From the NCBI GenBank assembly GCA_019054805.1, contig JAHQIY010000008.1, forward strand, positions 3,023,501-3,087,500: a stretch of 64,000 nt of DNA. Reading direction: 5' to 3'. How positions within the stretch are numbered: position 1 is the first letter of the stretch; every line of letters starts with the position of its first letter. The notes beneath the pieces were generated by a model, which had not been told where the DNA came from, searched no databases, and saw nothing but the letters and a program-made list of their open reading frames with translations. This DNA is from Brachionus manjavacas. Its lineage: Eukaryota > Rotifera > Eurotatoria > Ploima > Brachionidae. Both the position numbers and the translations under genes were made by a program. Of the stretch, positions 1-10,763 are shown one piece after another.

Positions 1-1300
1 TTTGATTGTAAATATTTAAAGGTTAATTATATTTTTATGCCGATTGTGATTTTTCAAAAGCTACAGCATGCGAGCTTGCAGATTGATATGATATTTTAAA
101 ATCTCTATGATATGATTTCTATGATAGCTAATCACGCAAAAATCGAGAGATATATTAAGGAACTACAATCAAAGTTACAGAGACGAAACTAAGGTACAAG
201 ACGAATACGAGAGATTATACAGATTGATGTGTTAAGTAGATTTATAGTAATTCAAAGAATTTTTCATTAATAAGAAATAAACAAAAAATAAATTAAATAA
301 TGGTACAATAGCATAAAAAACTAATAAGATATTAGTAATTACATATATAGGTTCAATTGATTAAGAAAAAAAAAACACAAAATTTTTTACTTGAATTTTG
401 TTTCATAAAAATTTTAACAAAAAAAGATGGGGTAATTTTTTGAAAAAAATGCACAGCAAGGCATTTTTGCTGAAAAAAACCTCATAAAAAGCTGTCATGA
501 AATGAAAATTAGGCATGACTGTGTTATAATATTAGAAAAAAATAGGAGTTCACGTTCACCAAATATTTTTATAACAAAATTCAACCGATGTTATTAATTT
601 GATGCTATTAAGTTTTATTAAATTGCATTATCAAAATAAAATTTGTAAGCTTTTCTCTTTATTTATTCTATTTTACAAAAAAGTATTTATGGACTTATAT
701 TTTAGGCTGATACTAAATTTCAAAAGAGAAAAGTTTTATCTTACTAAAAAAATAGAAATAAAACTAAACTTTATTTATGTGATTTTAATTTTTTTTTAAA
801 TTGATATCAAATAATTAATCAAATAAAAATAATTGATAAATAGACTTACTGATTTGTAATGTAAATGAAATCTAAGGCAATAAATATTTTACTTTTGTTT
901 CTTTTTCTTTATTTTTGTATTTTTTGATTTCATCAGTAAAAATTAATATAGTTACCTCATATTGATGAAAAATTAAGAAAATCAAAATTTTAAATGAAAA
1001 TTTGGACATCAAAAGTTTTCTCTAAAATAATCATCCGGTTAAAAAATGTATTTTAAACGATAAAAAAACTGATTTAAAAAATTTTATAACAATTCAATCT
1101 ATCAATTCATTTTTTCTTTAAAAATATTAATTTTTTTAAGATGTTGATCAATTAGCATTGATATGTTAAGTCTAAAATTTTTTATTTGTACTTTTAATTT
1201 TAATATCAATTTGAATCGGTTGACTTGAAAAAATGAAATCTATAATGCTCCGATTTTAAAACTTAATAATCTAAAATAATTTCTTTTTGAATTCATAATT
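1..1300. other. AT-rich intergenic stretch, possible coding scrap near left edge
   Basis: Mostly poly-A/T-like DNA without a credible gene. Positions about 130-237 on the plus strand are less AT-rich and read as some 35 codons ending in TAA, with Arg/Glu/Tyr-rich content (for example YRDETKVQDEYERLYRLM). An AG at about 130 could be a splice acceptor, so this may be the last exon of a gene lying off the left edge or a transposon scrap. I cannot tell which. Confidence 0.3.
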
Positions 1301-1579
1301 TTATTCAGATATATCAATAAAAATACTTAATATTATAGAATTCTTTTTTTGAAAAGAAATTTTTATAAAATTAATTAAATTTTCATTTAATGTTGGTTGC
1401 ATATTATTGTCATTTAATGAATTATCCACAGGACTTTTCTTTTCATCGTATTCGTTTAGTGACAAGTATTCTTCTGGTTTTGAAACTCCATCAAATTTCT
1501 TATTGTAACCAAAGAGTTTAATCGAAATCGATAATTGTACCAATAAAGCCAAAAAAATTAGGATTAAAAAATTCTTCAT
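1301..1579 (-). CDS. Possible small secreted protein, 92 aa
   Basis: I do not recognise this protein. The ATG is followed by a good signal peptide (KNFLILIFLALLVQLSIS, residues 2-19) and then about 45 polar residues rich in Asp, Asn, Glu and Lys that look coding (SKPEEYLSLNEYDEKKSPVD). The last 25 residues are low-complexity Ile/Lys/Phe and may be read-through into an intron or 3' UTR. There are no cysteines, so it is not a knottin or defensin type. No close neighbour helps; RSPRY1 starts 1.1 kb away on the other strand. A chance frame in AT-rich DNA remains possible, but the signal peptide followed by a polar domain is not what chance usually gives here. Confidence 0.4.
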   Translation of the reverse strand: MKNFLILIFLALLVQLSISIKLFGYNKKFDGVSKPEEYLSLNEYDEKKSPVDNSLNDNNMQPTLNENLINFIKISFQKKNSIILSIFIDISE

Positions 1580-2725
1580 TTTGGTTATTAATTTTTTTTT
1601 TTTGGTTTAAATATCCCTTTTACTTTTAAAAATAACTATTTAATTCAAATTATTTCATTTCGACTTAAATTAAACTAGTATTTTTAATCTCTTAAAATTA
1701 AAAATAAATCTCTAATTGATTTTCCCAATTTAGAATAAAATTATTTTGCTAAATTAAAATATTGTTTTTTTTTCCATTTTTTTGAAAGAATCATCAATAA
1801 AATTAATTTCCTGGCATTATTTTATTTCTTAAAATACGGAGATGACCAAATTAACACTAAATAAAATATTTTTTTAAAATCAATTAAACTTTAATTATTT
1901 TTGATATTTTTTAATATTTTTCTATGTACATCGACTCAAAGAGTTAAATAACTTTAAAATTTCTAGCTAAGAAAATGCAAATTTAAAAAAATACTTTATC
2001 AAGCTAAAAAATGATTTGAATCATTTTTTATGAATCTTTGAACATTGGAACAAAACAATCCAAGATAACTTATTTTTTTATTTTTATTTTATTTAATTTT
2101 AAAGCAGTATCTTCCTGTTAAAAAAAAACACAGACCAAAAAGTCGTCTTATATGTGTGTTATTTTGATTATTATAATAAATAAAAGTGGGTTCACAATTT
2201 TCGAAATTGAAAAAAATCCTTATTTAACAAAAAATATTTAATGTTAGATCAAACTTTTAAGTTTTATTATAAATTAAAACCAATACAATAGAAAACAAGA
2301 AAATTTTATTAATTTTTATAGTTAAACTTTAACTTCAAATCAAAGATTTCATATTTAATTTAGTATTAAAATCACAAAAGATTAGCAAAAAATTGAAGAA
2401 AAAAATAAATTTAAAATATTTTTCATTAGAAGATTGAAGTTTTAAAATATGTTGAACTACTAAACAAATTTCAAATCAAATTTCACGTTTTATGTTCTAG
2501 AATTAAGGTAAATTGCTTAATATTTTTAATATAATTCATTCTAAATACTAACAACAATAAAAATTTTCGATTTAAAATATGGTATTTATTACTTTTTAAT
2601 AAATAACCAAATAACTTGTCTGGTTCATGTTTTATTCAATCTTTTTTGCACATATACTTAAGATTTTAAATTCTCATATTATCATTAAATTGATTGGAAT
2701 GAAACTCTAAAATTATTTATCAATA
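1580..2725. other. Intergenic, probable upstream region of RSPRY1
   Basis: A very AT-rich divergent interval between the minus-strand secreted-protein frame and RSPRY1. It would hold both promoters, but I see no distinct motif, repeat or reading frame. Confidence 0.3.
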
Positions 2726-5023
2726 ATGGGTACTTGTTCGTTTTCAAAATACTTAGCTCAATGCAATGGAAATCATTTTGAAAAAATGAATACTTCTTTT
2801 TCACCGGAGGCTAGTCCGTCAAGTAGTCGTTCATTAGTGAACAGTGCGGACTCAAATACATGCTCTCCCGATAGTTCCAAAACAAAGCGATCACTGAATC
2901 ATGTTTACCCAAAAATAGAAAACAAGAACAATACAAAGCAACTGGATAATTTTATTAAGGAAATGCTTCCGGTTGTAAAATCTATTTTAATGAAAGAGTA
3001 AACCTAAATTTTATTGATCAACTTTAAACATTTTAAAAATTTACTCTAAAGTAACAATCAAAATCCGGAAGATATACTTCGTCTCCAAGAGGTTTCCAAA
3101 GACGAAACTATTTGGATTAGTATTATGATTAGATTAATTGACAAAATTAGTCTTGCTGATGAAATGGGCCCCTCTGTAATTTCAATTTTTGTTGAAGAAA
3201 CACCCTTACCATCAAAGGTAATTAAATAAATATCTAAAATAAATTACTGTAGTTTTCTGTTAAAGGAACAAGTAATGATGCTATTGAATATACTCAGACT
3301 AAATGAAGTCAAATATAGTGACAAAATTAATCGAAATATTTTAGTTGTTTTCAGTTGTTTGAGTGATAAAATTGCAGGTTTTTTTTAAGAATTAATCTAA
3401 AACTTAAAACAAATTAAATTAATTTTTAATAAAAGGAACAAATGTTGCATATTTGCTCGCTAAAGAAAGTATTAATTTCATATTAATTTGTCTCGTAAGA
3501 TTTTTGGTGATTATTTAATAGACTAATTTTAGAATTTGAAATTTTTAGCGTCAGGGAAAATATCTCCAAAATGTGCCAGAATTATCCACAAGAGATAAAG
3601 TAATGCCAAAAATGAATAAAATTGTTGAATTAATTTTATTTTTGAAGAAAAAGCTTGATGCAATTATATTTTCATTGATTGCATTGGAAAATTTCTCCAA
3701 ATCTAGTAAAATATTCAATTAAAAAAACTACCTTGAATGAATTTTTTTAGCAAAAAGCAAATTTACTATATTGGAAAAGCTATCCAAAGGAGACAACCCA
3801 TTAAAATTACTTTCCTCCTGGTTTAATAGTAAAGATTGTTATAAGCATCAAATTGGTTTTATAGCTCAATATTTGCTGGACAATTTCTGTAATTAAATGA
3901 TCAATTTAATTGATCGAGTTTTTGAATTTTTTTCCAAAGTTACATCTGAAGAGCATGTGTATGGTTTTACCAAATTTGATTGCTCAAATTTAAATGTAAG
4001 ACTAAATGATGATGATACAAGTGAAAATTTGAAAATTTCACCCGACGGATTGGAAGTACTAAAAATTCTAATTTTCTTTTAAATTTTCTTAATTATTTCA
4101 AAAAATTCAGAAGAGAGAAAAAAAATTGCTAATTAATGTTTTAAAATTTATGATTATTTTAAGGCAAGAAACGATGCTTTGTCTTTTGAGTCTGTGCGAA
4201 GCACAATTCAAGTTGACGATTCATGCTGGTATTATGAAGTAACTTTGTTAACAAATGGTATAATGCAAATAGGCTTTGCCACAAAATCTGCTACATTTTT
4301 AAATGATGTTAAATTTTTTTACTTATTTTATAATTGTAATTATTCTTGTATACAGCAAGGATTTGGAATTGGTGATGACCAATTTTCAGTTGGATTTGAT
4401 GGATGTCGAAATTTTATTTGGTATAATGCGGACCCATACCCCATTGATTTAGACCATCAATGGAAACAAGGAGATGTAGTTGGATTACTTTTAAACATCG
4501 ATGAAAAAGAAGTTGTCTTTTATCTAAATGGTGTACAGATCAGTCCTTCTCATACGGACATGTTCCGTAAAGTCTCGTAAGCAATTTTATTTTTTTAAAA
4601 GAAATAATATTCAAATTTAGCCCATTTTTAAGAAAAGGTATTTTTCCTTCGGCTAGTCTTATGTCATTCCAACATATTATATTCAACTTCGGTACCGAGC
4701 CTTTTAAATATGCTCCAAATAGAACCTTTAAATGTTTCAATGATTATGGACATCTTGAAGAATCAAATAAATTTGTATTACCAAAGTAATACTAAAAGTT
4801 TAAAATTTAATTTTTTGTTATGATTTTTTTGAATAGACGCCTTAAACTGGAAAGATTGCGTTCGACTAGAATAGATGAAAACGCGTGTTCTATTTGCTAT
4901 GAGAATCCGTCCAATGTTATAATTCAACCATGTCAACACAAAATGTTCTGCGAAGCGTGCACCAAACGATTCTCAAACTGTCCAATTTGCAGATGTTCTA
5001 TTGAGAAATATGATATTGAATAA
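2726..5023 (+). CDS. RSPRY1: RSPRY1-like RING finger and SPRY domain protein (11 exons)
   Basis: A homologue of RSPRY1, a predicted E3 ubiquitin ligase with an N-terminal helical region, a B30.2/SPRY domain and a C-terminal C3HC4 RING. I traced about eleven exons joined by short GT-AG introns. The N-terminal exon begins MGTCSFS, which fits an N-myristoylation signal, as the vertebrate protein has near its start. The SPRY core is plain: ISPDGLE, then SFESVRSTIQVDDSCWYYEV, MQIGFATK, GIGDDQFSVGFDGCR and FYLNG. The RING runs from CSIC through PCQH and CEAC to CPIC in the last exon. A TAA at 3894 is not a break: a 51-nt intron (3889-3939) with a pyrimidine-rich end removes it, and the joined reading NFFTSEEHVYGFTK aligns with the vertebrate protein without a gap. 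A polyadenylation signal lies near 5095. Confidence 0.93.
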
Positions 5024-6041
5024 ACATTTTTGTATCAATTTTATTGAGAAATTTTATTTATATTAATGAGTATCTTATTAAGTGCGAGTTTTTTAATAAA
5101 AATTTAATATTTTTTATATATTTTTTTTGATATCAGTTAACTTGAAAAAAAAAGTTTGCTTTTAGTTTTTTTAAATATTCATAGAAATCGTTTTAAGATT
5201 CCATGAAAAAAATTAATAAAATTAAAATTTTAATTAAAAAATTTTAAGTTTTAATATCATTCCATTGCTAAATTTTACAATTATTCAGTCGTCTTCGATT
5301 AATTAATTGTAAAGCACTCACTTAGCCAGCTAATTTAATTTCTATCTTTTTTGATTTAATCTAAGATAACCATATTTAAACGATGTTATTTATTTTTGCT
5401 ATTTTTAGATTTTAAATTTTTTTAAATAAAAATAAAAAATTAAATTATAATTATTTTCAAGAAAATCTTGTTTTTAACTATTTATAACAAAAGACCTTGA
5501 AAAAGGAAAAAATACTTGTAAGTTCTTTTTTCGAAAAATAAAATTTCGCATTTAATTTTGGAAATAGATGTTTATAAGTATTAAAAAGAATAATAATAGA
5601 AACGAAATGATCTTTTAAAAGGTTAAATTTGAACTAAGAATTAAAAAAATGACTTTCAAAATTAAAAATCAACATAAAAATTAAAGGCATAATGATAAAA
5701 TTTTTGAGTTTGCATCAATTATTTATAAATTTAAAAATAACTTAATCGCTTGAATTTTTTTTCAGTAAACGAATAAAATTCTACTTTTTTTTTATTATTA
5801 TTAATATCATTATTATTATTGTTACTGTTCATATTATTATTATTTGTTTTTCACAAAACGAATCTAAAAATCGCTATTAAATTTACACTAACATTAAGAA
5901 CACAAAATATTAAACGAGTTTTTTCATTTTAAATTTATTAGATATAATTTTGAGTTTAAAAAATAGAATAATTTTAAATTATGATTTTTTATTGCTTTAT
6001 CCAGAAATTTTATTAAAAAAACAAATATTTTTCTAGATAAA
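5024..6041. other. Intergenic, AT-rich with ATT-type simple repeats
   Basis: Between RSPRY1 and the glycosyltransferase. It carries runs of ATT/TTA trinucleotides at about 5791-5850 and otherwise nothing I can name. Confidence 0.4.
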
Positions 6042-7385
6042 ATGAAAATTTTTGTGTTAATATTACCCGAAATAGGACATATAAACCCTGTGACTGGAAT
6101 TGTCAGAGAGCTAGTACAAAATAGAAATTGTGAGGTGATTTTTTATGGTCGATTGAGACACAAAGACTTGATAGAATGCACTGGGGCTAAATTTAGAGAA
6201 TATAAATTTTACCAAGATGGAAATGCAATTTTAAAGCCTCTCAAAGAAGATCCTTATACAAATGACATTTCTTTGTTCACAAATTTTATTAATCTGTCTT
6301 ATAACGAGATTCCAAAATTAATTGACGATATTGAAACTGATCGCCCCGAACTGATAATATTTGATCAATTATCTATACCAGCAAAATATTTACTTAAAGT
6401 AATGGAACAAAATTTTTTAAATAAAAAAAGTTCTGTTCCAGTACCTGCATCGGTTCAAATTTTCACCACTTTTCCGAATGTAGTTCGAGTTTTTTTTGAT
6501 AAAAAAGACTATAAAGAATTAATGATTGAACCAAGTGGATTATTTTATAATTTCCAAAAATTAGTTCTCAATGTCAAACAAAGAATTTTTAGCTATTATT
6601 TCGGAATTGAATGTTCAGATCCTTATGATATATGTGAAAATTTCTACACAAAATTAAATATTGTAACTTTTATTCCAGAAATTCAGCCTTTTAGGGAGCT
6701 TTTTGATTCTTCTTTTGAATTTGTAGGAAACTGTGTCTCTGAAAATGCTCCAAAAGAGGCTTTAATGGATGATAAACTCAAAAAAATTTTAGATTTAATC
6801 GAACCAGAGAATCCAAACTATGAAAACAAAGAAACTGAAATGACATTAGTTTATGTATCTTTGGGCACGGTTTTTAACAATAATATATTTATTTTTGATT
6901 GTGTAATTGACACCTTCAAGGAATTAAACAAAAAGGAAAAAAAATTCATTGTAGTTGTTGCTGTCGGTAGTGAAAACTTAGAAACTTATCAAAAAAGAAT
7001 AAGCCAAGGATATCAGGTTCCGGAAAACGTATTGATTTTGGCCTTTGTACCACAAATTGAATTATTAAAAAGGGCTAAATTGTTTATTACGCATTGCGGA
7101 ATGAATAGTTCAACTGAAGCAATACACTATGCTGTGCCAATGATTGCAATACCTATTAAGGCAGACCAACCGCTGGTAGCTCACAGGATTTGCAATGAAT
7201 TAAAAATTGGAGTTCGTCTTGATCCTTTTGAAATCAATTCAAATAATTTACAAAATGCTATTTTCAAGATTTTAAACGATTATTCTTATTCAACAAAAAT
7301 AAAAGAAATGTCAAAAATTTCAAAAAATTACAATGGAAGCTCTAAAGCAGCTGAATTAATTTTAAATTTTATGAAAACTAATTAG
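6042..7385 (+). CDS. MGT-type UDP-glycosyltransferase, intronless, 447 aa
   Basis: A GT-B glycosyltransferase of family GT1, closest in look to bacterial macrolide-type glycosyltransferases (MGT) that move a sugar from a nucleotide donor to a small hydrophobic acceptor. The N-terminal domain starts directly with MKIFVLILPEIGHINP. The C-terminal donor domain has LVYVSLGTVF at about residue 268, FVPQIELLKRAKLFITHCGM with the donor-binding His, and NSSTEAIHYAVPMIAIP followed by DQ (ADQPLVAHRI). Animal UGTs carry a signal peptide and a C-terminal membrane helix; this one has neither and ends about 30 residues after the donor domain. It is one uninterrupted exon while its neighbours are full of introns. 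Horizontal transfer from bacteria is a fair inference, as reported for spider-mite UGTs, but codon use is as AT-rich as the neighbours', so a transfer would not be recent. It may act in xenobiotic or pigment conjugation. Confidence 0.85.
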   Translation: MKIFVLILPEIGHINPVTGIVRELVQNRNCEVIFYGRLRHKDLIECTGAKFREYKFYQDGNAILKPLKEDPYTNDISLFTNFINLSYNEIPKLIDDIETDRPELIIFDQLSIPAKYLLKVMEQNFLNKKSSVPVPASVQIFTTFPNVVRVFFDKKDYKELMIEPSGLFYNFQKLVLNVKQRIFSYYFGIECSDPYDICENFYTKLNIVTFIPEIQPFRELFDSSFEFVGNCVSENAPKEALMDDKLKKILDLIEPENPNYENKETEMTLVYVSLGTVFNNNIFIFDCVIDTFKELNKKEKKFIVVVAVGSENLETYQKRISQGYQVPENVLILAFVPQIELLKRAKLFITHCGMNSSTEAIHYAVPMIAIPIKADQPLVAHRICNELKIGVRLDPFEINSNNLQNAIFKILNDYSYSTKIKEMSKISKNYNGSSKAAELILNFMKTN

Positions 7386-7475
7386 AATTTTTATTTATTA
7401 TTATATTATATACAATCTAAAAAAGATTTTCTTTATTTAGTTTATCTAGATAAATTTTATTACAAAAGAAGTTGT

Positions 7476-8195
7476 TCAGTCAAAAACGCTTGAACATAAA
7501 TCAAATCTGGCTATTCGTTCTTTTAGATTTTTGATGTAGGCTCTTTTCTGATGAAAAAAATAAATTAAATTTTATTCTAGCTAATTTTGATTACCTCTAT
7601 CAAGCTTTTTTGTACAGTTTCTAGTTTTTTGCTTAATTCCAGATCTTCTTCTTGCGAATAATTGTCAATTGAATGTTGAAGTTCGGCATCTTCAGGTAGA
7701 ATAACTTCGCTTGGAATTCGAAATATTGATAGAGTTAGATATTCCTACAAATTTAATCATAAATTACTTTAATAGAATTTCTGGTAAATTATTTTTTTTA
7801 ATTTTACCTGTAAACAATCAGCTTCGGTTTTTACTGCGTCTGCAAAACTCTCAAAAAAAATCTCGAACAATTCATTTCGTTCTTTATTTGTCAGATTAGG
7901 AAATTTTTCGATTAAAATTGATTCTAGTTTAAGAGCATTGTCAGCATAGGTGTCCTTATAAACATCCTCAACTAAAGCAAAATGATTTAGTAATAAATAG
8001 TTGGTATTGGAAATAATTTACATTTTAAAAGATATTCGTCACAAGTGACCCCGAAGTGGGTGCAAGCAGTAAGTGTTTCTTTTACAAAATATTTAATATT
8101 CTTTAAATAATTAATAAAATTTAGACAAATTCAATTTAGTAAAAATAATTGAATAGAATATTTTTAATTACTTCAATGCTTTCAAAATTTGCCAT
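7476..8195 (-). CDS. MIS12: MIS12-like kinetochore protein (5 exons, 162 aa)
   Basis: A homologue of MIS12, core subunit of the four-protein Mis12 complex that links inner centromere to the Ndc80 microtubule-binding complex. I built it from five exons: 8195-8172, 8100-8022, 7971-7808, 7744-7595 and 7547-7476. All have GT-AG ends and the phases close to 489 nt with no stop. The start MANFESIE leads into a helical region with NIKYFVKE. The diagnostic segment is LSIFRIPSEVILPEDAE in exon 4, matching the LRIPSNILLPED segment of vertebrate MIS12, followed by an Asp/Glu-rich link and a coiled coil. At 162 residues it is shorter than the roughly 205 of human MIS12, with a reduced C-terminal coiled coil; a further exon is possible but an AATAAA lies just downstream. 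It converges tail to tail with the glycosyltransferase, 90 bp apart. Confidence 0.85.
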
Positions 8196-8389
8196 TTTCA
8201 AATTAATTTTGTAAAAATAAATGAAAGAAGTCCAAAATATTAAATTATAATTTTTTATATTTTAAAATTTTCATCAAAGATTTGTAAAAAATTGTGTCTT
8301 TTTTAAAATAAAATAACTAAAAATGTTACTAATTTATAATTATTTTTTAATAGCTCATATTTGCTCATGTCACGATAAAAAGATTAAAG

Positions 8390-8536
8390 AAAATTGTTTT
8401 TAAAAAGAATGAGTTGACGAAACAACAACATGGGAACCCAAAAGTAAGCCATGCATATCTAATTTAACAAATGAGAGGCAAATAGTTGATGTGGTCCTTT
8501 TAAATTTTTTCAAAGCATTTGAAAATGATTCTCATA
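8390..8536 (+). mobile_element. LINE remnant (reverse transcriptase), interrupted by a second LINE
   Basis: The plus strand encodes a decayed non-LTR reverse transcriptase: ELTKQQHGNPK, then after a frame change IVDVVLLNFFKAFENDSH, the usual xVDVVxLDFSKAFDxVxH block. The text stops at 8536, where another LINE lies in the opposite orientation, and resumes at about 9727 with HRILLS, the expected next residues of the domain. It is decayed, with several stops. Confidence 0.7.
8530..8536. repeat. Target-site duplication, left copy (TCTCATA)
   Basis: The 7-bp word TCTCATA at 8530-8536 recurs at 9720-9726, on the two sides of the minus-strand LINE. The host reading frame is continuous when the insert and one copy are removed, which supports a true target-site duplication. 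Confidence 0.65.
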
Positions 8537-9719
8537 TTTATTTATTTTTATTTGTTTTCTGTACCGAGCTAGGGCTCCTTCAGAAAAAATTAAAAAAAAA
8601 TCCAAATCAAAATTAAATTAAAGTTAATAAAATAAGATAAAAAAAAGAAAATCAAAAAAAAGTAAATAAGCTAAAAAAAGGTGAAAGTTTAGAAGACATA
8701 GATTATTACATGTGGCAAATGTTCATAGTTCAGGTTTCAGGAAAAAAGGAGGAAATATTAAGGTAGCAATTACACAATGGAGTTGGGTATTCAATTTATC
8801 TCGATTCGAAACCTTCTTTGTATTCCTCCACCAGTCTTACAACTAATGGAATAGAATGACTCAGTCCTGTTCCAACATATCTCTCACTCAACTCAAAAAG
8901 CCGATTCGAGACTGTTAGTAATTTAAGTTTATTAAAAGCTTCATGATGCACGATGTTGGAGGGAGTATCATATTTTAACTTAAGGATAGATCTTACTGCT
9001 GTATTCTGAATTGCTTATAGTTTTTTGAAAATGAATTCAAGCAAGGAAAAGAATAGCCTAAAATTGATCCGACTAAAGATTTATATAAATTTCCTAGTGT
9101 GTTTTGAGTAAGACCCCATTTTTATTTGACAATATCTAAATAATATTTAGCCTTTTATTGCAGCGTTCTTTAATTTCGTCTACTAATATATTAGAATTTA
9201 ATTTAGAATCAAATTTAATACCAAGAAACTTGATTTCTTTTTGGCTCATTAATCTGTTTCAATAAATTTTAAAGTTTAGATTATCACTCTCTTTTTTGTA
9301 CTACCGATCACGACTTATCAACTGATATCTTCATTTTCCACTTAATAAGTCATTGTTCTAGTTCGTTTGTGTATTTATTTATCTTATTTTCAAGGTTCCC
9401 TTTTTTGTTATAAATGAAGAATGTAACTAGATCATCTGCGAAAAGCAGAGAGTATTCATTATTTGTTTTGTTTCTTTTGGGGATGTCATTAATATATATA
9501 CTAAATAAAATAGGACTAATTACTGAGCCTTGAGGAACACCTGCAGTTATTTGATATTCGTCGCTCAAGTGGTCATTCACATTTACCTTAAATGTCCTAC
9601 TGTCTAAAAAGGATCTAATCCAGTTAGTTAAGTAATGAGGTGAATTCATTTTAATCAAGTTAAAAAGTAAACCTTCATAACAAACCCTATCAAAGGCTCT
9701 AGAGATATCAAAAAAAAAA
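8537..9719 (-). mobile_element. 5'-truncated LINE (jockey/CR1-like), inserted in an older LINE
   Basis: A non-LTR retrotransposon read on the minus strand. It begins inside the reverse transcriptase with FFFDISRAFDRVCYEG at about 9700, then YLTNWIRSFLDSRTFKVNVN, GVPQGSVISPILFSIYINDI and the catalytic LLFADDL (YxDD box) near 9440. The intact frame covers 9350-9658. Downstream the C-terminal part (KEIKFLGIKFDSKLNS) carries several stops, including TGA where Trp is expected near 9350. The 3' end (8537-8700) is non-coding and ends with a short motif, GAAGGAGCCCTAGCTCGGTA, then AT-rich tail sequence. A copy of the same 3' end, in the other orientation, lies at 36365-36600. It was 5' truncated on arrival, as is usual for LINEs. 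Confidence 0.8.
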
Positions 9720-9726
9720 TCTCATA
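9720..9726. repeat. Target-site duplication, right copy (TCTCATA)
   Basis: The right-hand copy of the 7-bp word flanking the inserted LINE. It is followed at about 9727 by the resumed reverse transcriptase text of the older plus-strand LINE (HRILLS). Confidence 0.65.
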
Positions 9727-9756
9727 GAATACTTTTATCTATTTATTTAATTCAAA

Positions 9757-10074
9757 TTAACCTTCATAAGGAGATAAAAAAAAAAAAAAAAAATAAATTT
9801 TATTTGGTTGTATTAATTCATTTAAAAGGTTTTGATAATATTTGAATCTTAAGTTACTCAAACAAAGCTCTATTGAGTCTGAGATGCCGTCACGAATGTC
9901 AAAGTGTCGATTAAGATCCAACTTCAGCAGACCAACACTCGTTAGTATTGAGTCAAGATTTTTTTTGGTGAATTGCGAGAGTCGCTTGAGATCATTTCCA
10001 AAGGAAAGGGTAGAAAAATGAAAATTGTTAGAGATTTTACAGAATAAATATGTAAAGTCTCGGTTTTGTCCCGA
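9757..10074 (-). other. Unidentified open frame of about 105 codons
   Basis: The minus strand has an open frame with the amino-acid balance of a real protein rather than AT-rich noise, for example FGNDLKRLSQFTKKNLDSIL and LLKLDLNRHFDIRDGISDS, then LCLSNLRFKYYQNLLNEL. It lacks an ATG, begins just after a stop, and ends in a poly-Phe run made by a poly-T tract, so it is an exon or a fragment rather than a whole gene. It lies between LINE remains, so a transposon or captured-gene origin is possible. I do not recognise the family. Confidence 0.4.
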
Positions 10075-10559
10075 TTAAGAATGTGTATTTCTTTTTGGAC
10101 TGAAATGTTCAATTGAGGAGCTACATACGTTCAAAGTTTTGATGAATAATTTTTCTGTAGGAATACTTTAAATAAATAAAATAGTAAATTAAAATCTTTT
10201 TTTACTTATTTTCACACTAAAAATAGGTCCTAGAATTTAAAAATAATATTGAATTTGTCGATTTGTCGACTCTTTTTTCGTAAAAATTGAAATTTAAAAA
10301 AAATTTTATTTGAAGCTTCAAACCCTCTGAGTGACGTTTCATCTTAATACCAAAATTTTCGTTAATAGCTAATTTTGAGTATATTAATATAATCAGACGC
10401 TGCAAAAAATATCTTCAATCCCATTTATTAACAAAAAACTTAAAAACAAAATAAATTTGAATTAAGAACAAAAACAAAAATTTTAAAATAAAATAAATTT
10501 TTTCAATGATTCTAAAAATTCTTTTGCAAAATGTATCAGCTGATTGAAACTTTGTACCA

Positions 10560-10763
10560 GCCAAATTAAGATCCTGAAAAAAAATCTGCAAGCCTGCAAG
10601 GCATTAAATGTATTAGAAAATCATTAAAATTTAATTGGAGAATTTTGGCAGGAAATTAATTTAGGTGATTCAAAGTTATTACCAGCTGATGCATTTTGCA
10701 CAACGAGTTTTAGGCCTAAACAAAAAAAGTAATTTCATTTAATAATTTTTCTTTTTGATTTTT
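10560..10763 (+). mobile_element. LINE-derived fragment with a 124-bp repeat
   Basis: Positions 10640-10763 match 14330-14453 with about three differences, while sequence on either side differs far more. The shared unit reads on the plus strand as QEINLGDSKLLPADAFCTTS and a further FRPKQKK before TAA. The second copy lies between endonuclease and reverse transcriptase remains of a LINE, so this first copy is probably LINE-derived too. Weaker similarity extends upstream of 10640. Confidence 0.55.

Noticed and set aside
599-799. 66-codon frame near the left edge
   Set aside because: Leu/Phe/Lys-rich noise of the kind expected in AT-rich DNA.
3894-3896. Apparent stop codon in the middle of RSPRY1
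   Set aside because: It falls within a 51-nt GT-AG intron, and removing the intron restores a gap-free match to the family.
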